A DNA stretch of 64,000 bases from RGIG3701 sp030530205 (GCA_030530205.1 JAUMVK010000004.1:1-64000); one strand, 5' to 3'; shown: positions 7,500 through 16,473, counted from the first letter of the stretch. A program made the numbers and translations. Notes: generated from the letters alone by a model not told the origin.

Positions 7500-9803
7500 A
7501 TGAAAAAGACCTTCAGAATAATCGTCTCAGAAATTCTGGCGATTCTCTTCGGAATGGCGATTTGTACCGCTCAGGCCCAAATGATGGGTGTTCCGACAGA
7601 CCGTGGAGGATGTCCAATTTACGCGAATCAGGAAGGGTATTACGGCCTGAACGGCGGCTGCGCCAGCGGAAACTGCGGAAACCATGCCGTGGGGCCGATG
7701 GTCGCCGGTGGTTACGCTGGAATGGCGGCGCCTTGTGGTGCGCCTTGTGAGATGCCTTGCGAGGCTTCCTGTCCTCCGGTTTATCCGGTCAGCTGCGGTC
7801 CGTGCCTTCCGTGCGGTGGCTGCGGCGGCGGACTTTTGGGCAGAATCTGGAACGGCCAGAACTATTGGCAAGGTCCCGGCTGCAGTGAACGCGTGATTGA
7901 CGAACTGCGCAAGAGCTGGTATCCCTGCGCGTGCTGCGACGTTACAGGTGAACCGTGCTGCAGCGCCAACACGATCGGCTCCGGTTTACGCAGCAGCCAG
8001 ATCGTTACGGGTGCCCCGGTGAAAATGAACGCTGGCCAGCCTGAAAAGGGCTTTTATACTGCTCCGTCACCGTACTGTGGGTCCCAGGTCCCGTTCCAGG
8101 GTGCGACCCCGGTGCCGGCCCAGGGTGGGTGCAAATCCTGTCAGGGCGGCATGAACTTTACGGCCGTTCAGCCTCAGCCGACTCAGCAGATCGTTTATGG
8201 TCAACAGACCTACGCTCAGCCGGTTCAGCAAACCTACGCTCAGCCGGCTCTTAAACCCTATCCCCAGTCAGCTCAACAGACTTATGTTCAGCCGGTCCAG
8301 TACCAGGAACCCGTTCGCGAAACGTCGAAATTCCGGAGTTCCGGCGCGCTTCACTATCGTGCCAATTACACGCCATCAAGCGAAGTTCCGGGTTATCTGA
8401 AAGCCCAGATGAACGCGGAAAAAGAGGGTATTGGGTTTGAAACGGCGAAAGCTGCCCGTACGCAGGATACCCAAAGCGCCTGGCGTCCGGTGAGTTACAA
8501 TCAGGTTTCCGATTCAGTGGAAACGGTTATGACTCCGGCTCCCCGCGTGGAAGGTTCCGTTTTGGCGGCCCCTCCGGTTCAGACGGATGCGATGGTTTAT
8601 CCGGCAGGTGTTCCGATGGGAGACTGTGGCGTCCCGTGTGGTGATTGTGGTGTTCCCTGCGGCGATTGCTGCGCTCCTTGTGGAGGCTGTGGCCCTTGCT
8701 GGGGTCCCTGGGGTGGATGCGGGCGTTACGGCGGAATGTGGCCGGGACTTATCCCGCTGGCAGGTGACGCGGTGCGATTCACTGGCCGCGTGGCGTATCG
8801 TACAGGTCGTGCCGCCGTGGTTGGTACGGGACTGGTGGCTTGGGGTGGTCTGCGGACTGTCGGAGCCGTTTTCTGGAATCCGAACGTCATGGGCCCCATC
8901 GTTCCGGGTCCCGGAGTTCCGGTTGCGGCTGCCGCGCCGATCGATCCGGTTTATGCCGAAAACGACATGTACCTGAACGCCTCCAGCGCTTCGGGACATC
9001 CTGCGGCGCTTCAGGCGTCCAACCTTTATGAGAATCAGTACTACCCGCAAAACTACTCGGTGATTTCCGACACGGTCGTTTCTCCGGCGGTCCCGGGTGT
9101 TCCGGCGGCAGTACCGGCAAATACCGTGGTCGCGGCTCCCGCTTCGGCTACACCCTCCGCCAGCCTTTTGAGTTACCAGACCCAGCGTGTGATGCTGGAG
9201 GATGGAACGGAAGTGATTCTGGAACATGACGCAATGACACCACAGAACCGCGCGCTCAACTCCTCCGTCCAGTATATGGCCTCGAATAACTCCACGACTC
9301 CGGCCCTTTCGGCTCCGGCTCCGGGAGTGATTCCTGTAAGTATGAACGCACCGGTCGCCTCAAACGTTTCGATGAAACAGGCAGACACGTCAAACGCAAT
9401 GCCCGTTCAGACGGTTCCGGCTGAAATGTACCCGATCGTCGCCAGCGAGCAGCCGCAAATTCAGCTTGCTCCGGGCGAAGTGCTGGTTTCCCAGCAGGAT
9501 TACATTCTGGAACCGGCCGGAACGCCAAGTGCCGCGGAGCCGAATGGACTCGTGCCCGTGGAAGAAAACGTTCCGCTGGAAAAGATTCAGCCGAATGAAG
9601 AAAACGTTCCCGCCACTGAACCGGTTCGTGACGCTAAAGTGACGAAAGTTTCCTTCGAGCAGCCCGTTTCCAAACCTGAAGTTTCCATCATTCCGGCTTC
9701 TGTGCCGTCGGAAGAACGGGAAACGGAATCAGGTTGGAAAGTCCGTGTGACCTCGGGAAGTGATTCCCTTCTGGGACTCAAATCCGCTACGCCGATGAAG
9801 TGA
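7500..9803 (+). CDS. exported cysteine-rich protein, planctomycete type
   Basis: A 767-residue protein with a signal peptide (residues 1-27, cleavage after AQA). Two clusters are extremely rich in Cys, Gly and Pro: about residues 40-165 (CGAPCEMPCEASCPP, CGPCLPCGGCGGG) and about residues 375-420 (repeats of the GDCGVPC kind). Between them is a Gln/Tyr/Pro region with the repeat QQTYAQPV. The C-terminal half is Ala/Val/Pro-rich and low in complexity. The pattern suggests a disulfide-crosslinked envelope or surface structural protein, but I know no defined family. A GAAAGGA ribosome site precedes the ATG. It is monocistronic, with a terminator at 9827-9860. Confidence 0.85.
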   Translation: MKKTFRIIVSEILAILFGMAICTAQAQMMGVPTDRGGCPIYANQEGYYGLNGGCASGNCGNHAVGPMVAGGYAGMAAPCGAPCEMPCEASCPPVYPVSCGPCLPCGGCGGGLLGRIWNGQNYWQGPGCSERVIDELRKSWYPCACCDVTGEPCCSANTIGSGLRSSQIVTGAPVKMNAGQPEKGFYTAPSPYCGSQVPFQGATPVPAQGGCKSCQGGMNFTAVQPQPTQQIVYGQQTYAQPVQQTYAQPALKPYPQSAQQTYVQPVQYQEPVRETSKFRSSGALHYRANYTPSSEVPGYLKAQMNAEKEGIGFETAKAARTQDTQSAWRPVSYNQVSDSVETVMTPAPRVEGSVLAAPPVQTDAMVYPAGVPMGDCGVPCGDCGVPCGDCCAPCGGCGPCWGPWGGCGRYGGMWPGLIPLAGDAVRFTGRVAYRTGRAAVVGTGLVAWGGLRTVGAVFWNPNVMGPIVPGPGVPVAAAAPIDPVYAENDMYLNASSASGHPAALQASNLYENQYYPQNYSVISDTVVSPAVPGVPAAVPANTVVAAPASATPSASLLSYQTQRVMLEDGTEVILEHDAMTPQNRALNSSVQYMASNNSTTPALSAPAPGVIPVSMNAPVASNVSMKQADTSNAMPVQTVPAEMYPIVASEQPQIQLAPGEVLVSQQDYILEPAGTPSAAEPNGLVPVEENVPLEKIQPNEENVPATEPVRDAKVTKVSFEQPVSKPEVSIIPASVPSEERETESGWKVRVTSGSDSLLGLKSATPMK

Positions 9804-9826
9804 TCAGGAGGTTAATTTAAAGCGCA

Positions 9827-9860
9827 AGGGGACGATGTTTCGGCATCGCCCCCTCTTTTT
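9827..9860 (+). terminator. intrinsic terminator of the Cys-rich protein gene
   Basis: A GGGGACGATG / CATCGCCCC stem with a TTTCGG loop is followed by CTCTTTTTG, 24 bases after the stop. The stem resembles the dispersed ACGACG palindrome family, which may serve as terminators here. Confidence 0.8.
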
Positions 9861-9869
9861 GTCTTGGGA

Positions 9870-11468
9870 TCAGAAAATCAGGATCCCCCACTTTCCGAAC
9901 TTGATCGTCTCACCCGTTTCGACTTTCTTCTGAAAAAGTGTCACTGTGTCGTTTGCACTCGTTCCGAAAAGCGTAAATTCCGGCTTGGCGGCCTTTTCAA
10001 ATCCCTGCGAGAGAAGAAACTCCGCAAGAGAATCCCGGTTCCGGTTTGGCATCGGTGTGACGACGTACGCCCAGCCGCTTTTCACGCATTTCGCCTCGGT
10101 CGAGTCGATCGTCGAAAGGAGGAAATTCCGGTCCTTCAGGTAGTCCGGGACCTCGTTATTGCGGTACTCGCGGTTGGTGAAGAGTTTGCAGCCGGTCTCA
10201 AACGTCGTGACGGAATCGCCGCTCTGAACGGGTTCGAACTGCGCTGCCGGCCCGGTCTGGAACGGTTTCCCGTCTTTGTTCGGGTTCAAAACCACTTTCT
10301 GGCTTGCGGGCGCGACCGACTGACCCGTCGCCTGGTTCACGAGGATCTTCAGCCGGCTTTTCGGCGAAACGAGTTTTCCCGCCAGAATGTCCGTCTCGGT
10401 GATGCGTGAGACGAAAATCTGCTTCGCGCCCAAACGCTGGAAGTCGTGAATGACGAAGATCGTGCCGTCCGGGGTCTGGTCGCCGTCGGGGTACGAGACC
10501 TGGTCGCGCTCGTCGAGCATCAGGCCGCCCTCCCACGTTTGGCCGTCGTCGCGGGAGAGGAACGCCATCATCTGCCTGCGCCCAACGTCCTGGTCGATCG
10601 GCCCGTTTTTCACGAGGATCAGGTTCCCGCTCGCCAGCCGACGGAGGAACGTCCGCGACGACGTGTGCGGGATCTTCGATGGCTGGAAGTCGGTCCACGT
10701 TTTGCCGCCGTCCGAGGAGTAAAAGTCGCCGATCCCTTTGTTCGTGCGGTTCATGATCCAGAACCGGCCGTCTTTCAGCTCCACGATGGAGTGCTCGTCA
10801 AAGAGCGTGTACTCGACGGGCGTGTACCCGCGGCCGAGTTTCGTGTAGGTCTTTCCCTGATCTTCGCTCACGACGAACCACGCGCCGCAGGGGCCGTTTG
10901 GGGAGCGGTCCAACTTCTCACCGCCGCCGGCCCAGGGAAGATTCCAGACCGAGACCGGGAAGATCCACCGCCCGCGGGAATCGGTGATCGGTTTGTTCAT
11001 CATCACGCCGGAGGTGACGAATTGGGGCGTTTTCTCCCAGACCGGCTCCGTGTTGGGATTGGAGCAGGCGAGCGTCCAGACGTCGGCCGGGCCGTCCTCG
11101 CCGGGACGCTGCGCCCAGTAAACGTGAAGTTTTCCGTCCGGGGCGTACCAGATGGAGGGGTCGTACTCCCGCGGCTCGCCGGGCTGGTCGATGGCGAAAA
11201 GGGGCGCGGACCACGTTTCGCCGCCGTCGGTCGAGTGGACCACCACGACGTAATTGTCGCGGTCCTCGGTCACTCCGCCCGTGTACCAGCACGCCCAAAT
11301 GTTCTGGTCGTCTGTGACCGCCAGACTGGGAATTCCCTGAAAGCGCCGGAACTGGTCGGCATACTCGTCAGGAAGCGGCGACAAAACCACCGGAGGAACG
11401 CGCTCCCCGGCCAAAACCGGGGCGGAAATTGCAAGGAGGGCAAAAAAGAGAAAGGCGAGTTTTTGCAT
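9870..11468 (-). CDS. exported sialidase-like BNR-repeat protein
   Basis: A 532-residue protein with a signal peptide (residues 1-20). The six-bladed sialidase propeller is indicated by several Asp-box motifs: STDGGETWSAP, SEDQGKTYTKL, SSDGGKTWTDF and SRDDGQTWEGG. An early RFQGIPSLAV segment stands where the arginine-triad Arg would be expected. The last 150 residues, after SPKSRLKILVNQATG, are an extra domain of unknown role. It may release sialic acid or bind another glycan; Asp boxes alone do not prove exo-sialidase activity. It follows the FGE-like gene on the same strand, separated by repeat DNA (11469-11735). Confidence 0.8.
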   Translation of the reverse strand: MQKLAFLFFALLAISAPVLAGERVPPVVLSPLPDEYADQFRRFQGIPSLAVTDDQNIWACWYTGGVTEDRDNYVVVVHSTDGGETWSAPLFAIDQPGEPREYDPSIWYAPDGKLHVYWAQRPGEDGPADVWTLACSNPNTEPVWEKTPQFVTSGVMMNKPITDSRGRWIFPVSVWNLPWAGGGEKLDRSPNGPCGAWFVVSEDQGKTYTKLGRGYTPVEYTLFDEHSIVELKDGRFWIMNRTNKGIGDFYSSDGGKTWTDFQPSKIPHTSSRTFLRRLASGNLILVKNGPIDQDVGRRQMMAFLSRDDGQTWEGGLMLDERDQVSYPDGDQTPDGTIFVIHDFQRLGAKQIFVSRITETDILAGKLVSPKSRLKILVNQATGQSVAPASQKVVLNPNKDGKPFQTGPAAQFEPVQSGDSVTTFETGCKLFTNREYRNNEVPDYLKDRNFLLSTIDSTEAKCVKSGWAYVVTPMPNRNRDSLAEFLLSQGFEKAAKPEFTLFGTSANDTVTLFQKKVETGETIKFGKWGILIF

Positions 11469-11498
11469 GGTGGACCTTTCGATAAAATGGAAAGATTA

Positions 11499-11565
11499 CG
11501 GGGACGATGCTTCCAGCGTCGTTTCAAAACACAAATCCTGCGGGGACGACACTTCCAGCGTCGTC
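11499..11565. repeat. two dispersed ACGACG-type palindromes
   Basis: GGGGACGATGCTTCCAGCGT at 11500-11519 and GGGGACGACACTTCCAGCGT at 11542-11561 are two tandem copies of the palindrome family seen at seven further sites. They lie just upstream of the sialidase-like gene. Confidence 0.8.
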
Positions 11566-11645
11566 AATCCGGAAGGACGACGGCCCGCCGTCCGCGGTGG
11601 ACCCGGCCGCCGCAGTCTCGTTAGGGACTGAGAAACCGAATGGGA

Positions 11646-11743
11646 GGCGGTAATGGAGCGCAAAGCGCGGAATTACGCGCCGGACTGAAAGAGGGTGGGA
11701 CGCTTCAGGCGCGTAATTCCGGCCTTCGGCCTCCATTACCGCC
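11646..11743. repeat. full inverted repeat overlapping the FGE-like stop codon
   Basis: The arms GGCGGTAATGGAG (11646-11658) and CTCCATTACCGCC (11731-11743) are perfectly complementary. Inside are GCGCAAAGCGC and GGCCTTCGGCC palindromes and a pair of GGAATTACGCGCC / GCGCGTAATTCC sequences. The right arm contains the stop codon of the minus-strand FGE-like gene (11736-11738). A half copy is at 4275-4320. Confidence 0.85.
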
Positions 11744-12599
11744 TTACATTTGACTCTTGATTGGGAACTAAAATCACGCGCAAGCCAAGCGAGGAGTTTC
11801 GGCTGCCGCGATAAAAACCGCCGCGCTTTGCGGATCTGCAGTCCCCGTTACTGAGGTCCCAGGCTCCGCCGCGGCACACGCGGGGCGGGGAAACGCAGCT
11901 CACTGTGATCGATCCTTTTTCAGTTTCGGGAAGGTTCAAAGGGAACGTGGGCCGGGTCGAGTTTTCCGGGTCCGTCATTGGGGAGACTTCGTAATAAGAA
12001 GAACCGTACCAGTCTGCGCACATTTCCCAAACATTGCCGTGCATATCATGCAGACCCCAGGCGTTCGGCTCCTTCTGCCCGACTGTGTGGGTCATTTCCT
12101 TTGAATTCTTCTTGTACCACGCCATTGAATCAAGGTCCCCGGCGAAAACCCCGGTCGTTCCCGCGCGGCAGGCGTATTCCCACTGCGCCTCGGTTGGGAT
12201 CTGGACCTTCTGCCCGAGTTTCCCGCTCAATTTCCGGCAGAATGACTGGCACTCCTCCCAGTTTACTTTCTCGACCGGCTTCCACGGGCCTTTGAACTCG
12301 CTCGGATTCTCACCCATCACGCTTTCCCACATTTCCTGCGTGACTTCGGTTTCCAGCATCCAGAAACCTTTGGTCAGTTTTACTTGATGGAGTTTCTCGT
12401 CGTTCTTTTCATCATTTCGGCCTGGCTCTCCCTCGGGACTCCCCATCATAAACTCGCCCGGCGGGCACCATCGAAAGGCGTACTCGATCCCGTCCACGGT
12501 CAGGACTTTACGCTCCCCCGCTTTGAGATCCTCCGCACCGGCAGTCGGAGCCGCGCACACGATCAGGGCAAAAAGGAGTGAAATCAAAAAACGCCGCAT
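11736..12599 (-). CDS. exported FGE-sulfatase-fold (SUMF1-like) protein
   Basis: About 287 residues with a signal peptide ending near TAGAE. The formylglycine-generating-enzyme fold is clear: FRWCPPGEFMMGSPEGEPG, ETEVTQEMWESVMGENPS, PTEAQWEYACRAGT, NAWGLHDMHGNVWEMCADWY and CRGGAWDLSNGDCRSAKRG. The C-terminal segment reads RGSRNSSLGLRVIL and lacks the catalytic cysteine pair of true formylglycine-generating enzymes, so a binding or other role is likelier than sulfatase activation; no sulfatase gene is nearby. The start at 12599 is preferred because CGGAG precedes it; the ATG at 12620 lies in repeat DNA. The final residues and the stop come from the inverted repeat at 11646-11743. Confidence 0.85.
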   Translation of the reverse strand: MRRFLISLLFALIVCAAPTAGAEDLKAGERKVLTVDGIEYAFRWCPPGEFMMGSPEGEPGRNDEKNDEKLHQVKLTKGFWMLETEVTQEMWESVMGENPSEFKGPWKPVEKVNWEECQSFCRKLSGKLGQKVQIPTEAQWEYACRAGTTGVFAGDLDSMAWYKKNSKEMTHTVGQKEPNAWGLHDMHGNVWEMCADWYGSSYYEVSPMTDPENSTRPTFPLNLPETEKGSITVSCVSPPRVCRGGAWDLSNGDCRSAKRGGFYRGSRNSSLGLRVILVPNQESNVRR

Positions 12600-12618
12600 T
12601 GACGAAAACTCCGTTTTC

Positions 12619-12678
12619 AATTATGAATTATGAATTTTGAATTATGAATTGAAGACGACGCTGGAAGCGTCGTCCCCG
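12619..12678. repeat. AATTATGAATT repeat plus ACGACG palindrome
   Basis: 12619-12652 is a run of TTATGAATT units (ATTATGAATTTTGAATTATG). The dispersed palindrome ACGACGCTGGAAGCGTCGT follows at 12655-12673, then CCCC. A similar TTATGAATT tract lies upstream of the moxR gene at 46961-46993. Confidence 0.8.
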
Positions 12679-12683
12679 TAATT

Positions 12684-15005
12684 TTAAAACACATAAATGT
12701 GCACGGCAAAGCCCGCGAAATCGTCCGTCAGCGTGCCGTTTTCGACCGGAACCGAGCGGTCCTCAAACAGAACCTCCGCGGCTCCGTTCACGTTTGGAAG
12801 CGGGAACGACGCCTTCACCGGTTCCGGGCTGGAGTTCACCGTGAAGAGGTACGTTTTCCCCTCGTGGACTTTCATCAGGAACGAGATCGAGTCGTTCTCC
12901 AGTGGGTCCTTTTCAGGGCCAGAGAGGATCTTCGCCGCCGCCGGCTGCGTACCCGTGCGTTCCAGAAGGACCGGGCTCAAATCCCGGATCCGGGTCGCCA
13001 GACGCGAAATATTCGCCCAGCGTTCCGGGCTGGTCGTCACGCCGTAGTTGAATTTCTTCTTTTCCGGCTCGACCGTTCCACCATACGTGTACCACGTGAT
13101 CCCGTTTGCACCGTGAATGATGGAGGCCCAGCTCATCGCGTTCAGCTCGTCCCAGGTGGGGAATCTCTGCCAGCCCCAGCCCTGGAAGTACTGGATGATC
13201 GGCCAGACGCTCCGCGGCCGGGCGTTTGCCTGCTCGATGTCGCTCCAACACCGTTTCATATCGACGATGGTCTGCGCGACGCATTTGTCTCCACTGTGCT
13301 CGCCTTCCAGACGAACCGGGTAGATCTCCGGCAGGAAATTATCCGTACCAAAGACGTAATCCTCGTAATTTGAAACCTCTTTGGATGCGTGGATCGGATC
13401 GGCCTGCGTCGTAATGCGCGTCGGGTCAAGCGCCTTCACCGCGTCGTCACGGTCGTAAAGCTGCGACGGCGTCGTGTTCGCCGAAGTATCGTCCCCCAGG
13501 TACCACGCGATCGTCGTGGGGTGGTGACGCAGAACGTTAATGAAGTGCTCATCCACCTCGTGAGCGACCGTCCAGAGTTTGAACCCGTACTTCTGCGCGG
13601 CGTTGAGGAACTCAATGTCGTGCGGAGAACTGTACGAATGGGCGAAATTGAAGCCCGCTTCTTTCAGACCTGCGAACGCTTTGTCGAAATTGTAGTCGTT
13701 AAACTCGCGCCGCATCACGCCGTACACGCCGATCGGGAAGAAAAGCTCGCCGTCGATGAGCGTCATGCCGTCGTCACGGAGCGTCACTTTCGGCGTTTTG
13801 GGAGCTTCACCGATAAAGAAGACTTTCCGGGCTTCGACCTGGTTCCCTCGAATGTCACGCACAGCGACGTCCACGTGGTGAAGGCCCTCAGCCCATGGCT
13901 CTTTCGCACGGAGTGTCAGGCGCGGGAAAACGCCTTCAAATTCAGCTGTGCGGTCGGTTCCGTCCACGGTCACGTGGAAACCTTCAGTCGAAACCAACGA
14001 ATCATCCGTGATTTCAAGGACCAGATCAGTTTTTGCGTCGGTCGTCGGTGAAGCGCTCACGATCTTCACGCGCGGCGGGAAACTGTCGCCGCGGATCTTC
14101 CAGTTAGCGAATTTCTTATCGCCGATCTGTAAGGCCCGGACCTTCGGAGCCGCTTTTCCATCCGCAGCGGGAATAAGGAAAATCTTGACCTGCGTCTTCG
14201 CATCTTTCAGGGCCGGCGCCTCGGTGAAGAAGCTCTTTTCCGTACCGTCCGGACCGACAAACGGGCCGAGGTCTTGAGAGAGCTGGAACTTCAAAGCGGT
14301 GCCCGCCGGAACGTCCGCGTCACACTGGAGCCTGCCCCCCTGAGCCGTCAGCGGGACAAACGACGCGCCAAGCGCAAACGGAGCTTCCTGGTCCACGAGG
14401 GCAAACCGCAGATCCTTCACTGCGATTTTTTGATCGTTCACCACGTTCGGAATGTCGCAGCCGAGCTGGACGACTGCGGCAGCAGCTTCGTTCGGGATAA
14501 GCCCCCCCAGAATGACTTCGTTAAAATGGTTACAGGGGGGCGTGAAACTAAGTTCCTGCTTCCCGCACGGCTTCCCGTCTGCGTCAAACCAATAAATCAT
14601 GTCGCGCCACATCTCGCCGGCGTGGTCCTGACCGGTGATCGGGACGTTCGTGAAAATCTGGAACGAAAGACGGAAAGCGCGGTCTTTCCCGGTCGGAATC
14701 GGGAAGGAAACCGTTGAAACGCTCCAGGCGGTGTCGCACGTTTTCGGGGCGCCACCGATGAGCAAACACTTTTCGCCCTCGAAATCGCCTTGGGTCTGGA
14801 TCGTGAGCTGGTTCTCGTAATTATTGACTTTTTTCGTGTCCCAGCCCCCATTTTCCACGGAAGCCGAATCAAAAACGACCTTTCCCGCCGGCGCGGGCTG
14901 GATGATCCCCTCATCGATCAGAATATTCTCGTATTCCAGAACATTCGCGGCCTGTAAACCGGCGCAGAGGGTAAAAGAAAACAAAAAGGTGAGGATCTTT
15001 TTCAT
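12684..15005 (-). CDS. large exported glycoside-hydrolase-like protein
   Basis: A 773-residue protein with a signal peptide (residues 1-19). The first 400 residues are beta-sandwich-like, probably carbohydrate-binding and Ig-type modules. From about residue 405 (DGELFFPIGVYGV) a TIM barrel resembles GH2/GH42-type beta-glycosidases: EAGFNFAHSYSSP, YGFKLWTVAHEVDEH, TTIAWYLGDDTS, WASIIHGANGITWYTYGG. The usual Asn-Glu acid/base motif is not evident at the fourth strand (LGDDT instead), so catalysis is uncertain. A short C-terminal beta domain follows. It lies upstream of the FGE-like and sialidase-like genes on the same strand, suggesting a glycan-use cluster, though repeats separate the genes. 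Confidence 0.75.
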   Translation of the reverse strand: MKKILTFLFSFTLCAGLQAANVLEYENILIDEGIIQPAPAGKVVFDSASVENGGWDTKKVNNYENQLTIQTQGDFEGEKCLLIGGAPKTCDTAWSVSTVSFPIPTGKDRAFRLSFQIFTNVPITGQDHAGEMWRDMIYWFDADGKPCGKQELSFTPPCNHFNEVILGGLIPNEAAAAVVQLGCDIPNVVNDQKIAVKDLRFALVDQEAPFALGASFVPLTAQGGRLQCDADVPAGTALKFQLSQDLGPFVGPDGTEKSFFTEAPALKDAKTQVKIFLIPAADGKAAPKVRALQIGDKKFANWKIRGDSFPPRVKIVSASPTTDAKTDLVLEITDDSLVSTEGFHVTVDGTDRTAEFEGVFPRLTLRAKEPWAEGLHHVDVAVRDIRGNQVEARKVFFIGEAPKTPKVTLRDDGMTLIDGELFFPIGVYGVMRREFNDYNFDKAFAGLKEAGFNFAHSYSSPHDIEFLNAAQKYGFKLWTVAHEVDEHFINVLRHHPTTIAWYLGDDTSANTTPSQLYDRDDAVKALDPTRITTQADPIHASKEVSNYEDYVFGTDNFLPEIYPVRLEGEHSGDKCVAQTIVDMKRCWSDIEQANARPRSVWPIIQYFQGWGWQRFPTWDELNAMSWASIIHGANGITWYTYGGTVEPEKKKFNYGVTTSPERWANISRLATRIRDLSPVLLERTGTQPAAAKILSGPEKDPLENDSISFLMKVHEGKTYLFTVNSSPEPVKASFPLPNVNGAAEVLFEDRSVPVENGTLTDDFAGFAVHIYVF

Positions 15006-15194
15006 GGCAGGTCCTGTTTTTCTGGGAGGGTCCCGCTTCAGGCAAGACTCTCATAAGATCAAGAGAAAATGGAGGGAATCGCGAAAACCTCTCCTGAAGA
15101 AAGACTTTCACGGCTTTCTTTTATTTTACTTCCAGTTCAGGAAAGTTCAACCCACCCCCGGCAGAAAAATTTTGAAAAGCCGCACTTTTCGAAG

Positions 15195-15229
15195 AAAAAA
15201 ACGGGCCGTGCAAAACACCGCACGACCCG
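15195..15229 (-). terminator. intrinsic terminator of the small basic protein gene
   Basis: On the minus strand CGGGTCGTGC pairs with GCACGGCCCG over ten base pairs (one G-T), with an eight-base loop, and is followed by seven T. Apart from this stem I see nothing in the 312-base stretch 15006-15317. Confidence 0.85.
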
Positions 15230-15317
15230 CGAAAGGAGAAAGAAGGTTTAGAAGTGAAAAGGAAAATTAATCATGACGAGGAGGAAGGGTAAATCGTCCA
15301 ATTCCAACGGTACGCAA

Positions 15318-15575
15318 TCATTTCATCCAGGACTTGCGGCGCTTGATGCGTTTGCCGACGGCTGCACCATCGAGAAGCCCACGTTTGGCGTCCTTCCAGG
15401 AGCGATAGCCTTCACGGGAAAGTGCGAAGTCCTCAAATGTACACGGGAGCGAACGGCGACGCAGTTTCACCGGGTATTCATCACGCATAACCACGGTTTC
15501 CACAGCGTTTGCGCGAAGCTCCTGAGCAGTTCTGGGGGAACGGATGTAACGAATTTCGTACTGTGCGTTTTTCAT
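15318..15575 (-). CDS. small basic protein of unknown function
   Basis: An 85-residue protein, strongly basic in its second half (KLRRRSLP, KRIKRRKSWMK). The start is fixed by AAGGAGATTCCA directly before the ATG at 15575; the open frame extends further upstream but without a ribosome site. It has a strong intrinsic terminator and so looks like an independent, well-expressed gene. The composition suits nucleic-acid or ribosome binding, but it does not match bS21 or other ribosomal proteins that I know. The N-terminal ten residues (MKNAQYEIRY) look beta-like. Confidence 0.75.
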   Translation of the reverse strand: MKNAQYEIRYIRSPRTAQELRANAVETVVMRDEYPVKLRRRSLPCTFEDFALSREGYRSWKDAKRGLLDGAAVGKRIKRRKSWMK

Positions 15576-15826
15576 TGGAATCTCCTTGAAGTGCATCAAA
15601 AGATGCAAAAAATTACAAAATGGTAAAACAAAAAGCAATTTCTCAAGGGCTTGTGAGCAGAAATACAACCGTCCTTCCAACTGCTCACTTTCTCAATGTG
15701 AAACGAAACGTGGGAAAAAAATATCCTTTTCTCTCAACAATTTTCAGTATAATCCACGAGGGGACATTTGTCAAGCATTTCCCACCCCCTAAATCCCAAA
15801 AAAGTCAAAAAAAGTCAAATTTTTCC

Positions 15827-15873
15827 AAAAAAAATAACGAATAACGAGGCGATTTTTCCTCATTATTCGTTAT
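15827..15873 (-). terminator. intrinsic terminator of pgsA
   Basis: On the minus strand ATAACGAATAATGAGG pairs with CCTCGTTATTCGTTAT along all 16 positions (one T-G), followed by eight T. It lies 25 bases past the pgsA stop. The arms belong to the same AATAACGAATAATGAA family as the hairpin behind proS. The rest of the stretch 15576-15897 shows no gene. Confidence 0.9.
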
Positions 15874-15897
15874 TCGCTCTTTCATCGATTCGTTTTT

Positions 15898-16473
15898 TTA
15901 GCGGTTTTTGACCGCGCACATCACATAACCAAACCCGCTTTGCAGCGTGGAGAAAATCGTGACCCAGACCGACACCACGACCGTCCAGTAGAGCCATTCC
16001 GGAGCGAAACCCTCGTCGAAAGAGAGATACAAGCACCCCGCCGCGCACGCGATGCACTGGAAGCCCATCTTGATCTTGCCGGCCCACTTGGCGCGAAAGT
16101 CGATCCCTTTTTGCTCCATGAAGCCGCGAATGGCCGTCACGAGCATTTCACGCCCCATGATCACGACCGCCATCCAGGGCTGGAAAAGACGCCAATCCGC
16201 CTGCATTTCCGGACGCGCCGAGAGGAAAATGAACGTCCCGCAGATCAGAATTTTGTCCGCGAACGGATCCATGATGCGGCCGAACTGGGTACACTGGTTG
16301 AACTTGCGCGCCCACCAGCCGTCCACGAAGTCGGTCAGCGCCGTGACGACGAAAAGGACCAGCGCCGCGATCATGTACTGCGGCCCCAGCGCGATCATCG
16401 TAAAAAGGACACAGGAAAGGACCAGGCGCAGCATCGTTAAAACATTCGGAACGTTCCAGACTTGAGATGACAT
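15898..16473 (-). CDS. pgsA: CDP-diacylglycerol-glycerol-3-phosphate 3-phosphatidyltransferase
   Basis: A 191-residue inner-membrane enzyme of phosphatidylglycerol synthesis. The CDP-alcohol phosphotransferase signature DGxxAR-x8-GxxxDxxxD is complete: Asp51, Gly52, Ala55, Arg56, Gly65, Asp69, Asp73. About five to six hydrophobic helices surround it and the length is normal for PgsA. An N-terminal WNVPNVLTMLRL segment is typical of the family. It lies 33 bases downstream of panD and both probably share a transcript, ending at the hairpin 15827-15873. Confidence 0.95.
   Translation of the reverse strand: MSSQVWNVPNVLTMLRLVLSCVLFTMIALGPQYMIAALVLFVVTALTDFVDGWWARKFNQCTQFGRIMDPFADKILICGTFIFLSARPEMQADWRLFQPWMAVVIMGREMLVTAIRGFMEQKGIDFRAKWAGKIKMGFQCIACAAGCLYLSFDEGFAPEWLYWTVVVSVWVTIFSTLQSGFGYVMCAVKNR

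Noticed and set aside
15576..15680. 35-residue N-terminal extension of the small basic protein
   Set aside because: The extension is hydrophobic and lacks a ribosome site, while AAGGAG stands right before the inner ATG at 15575.
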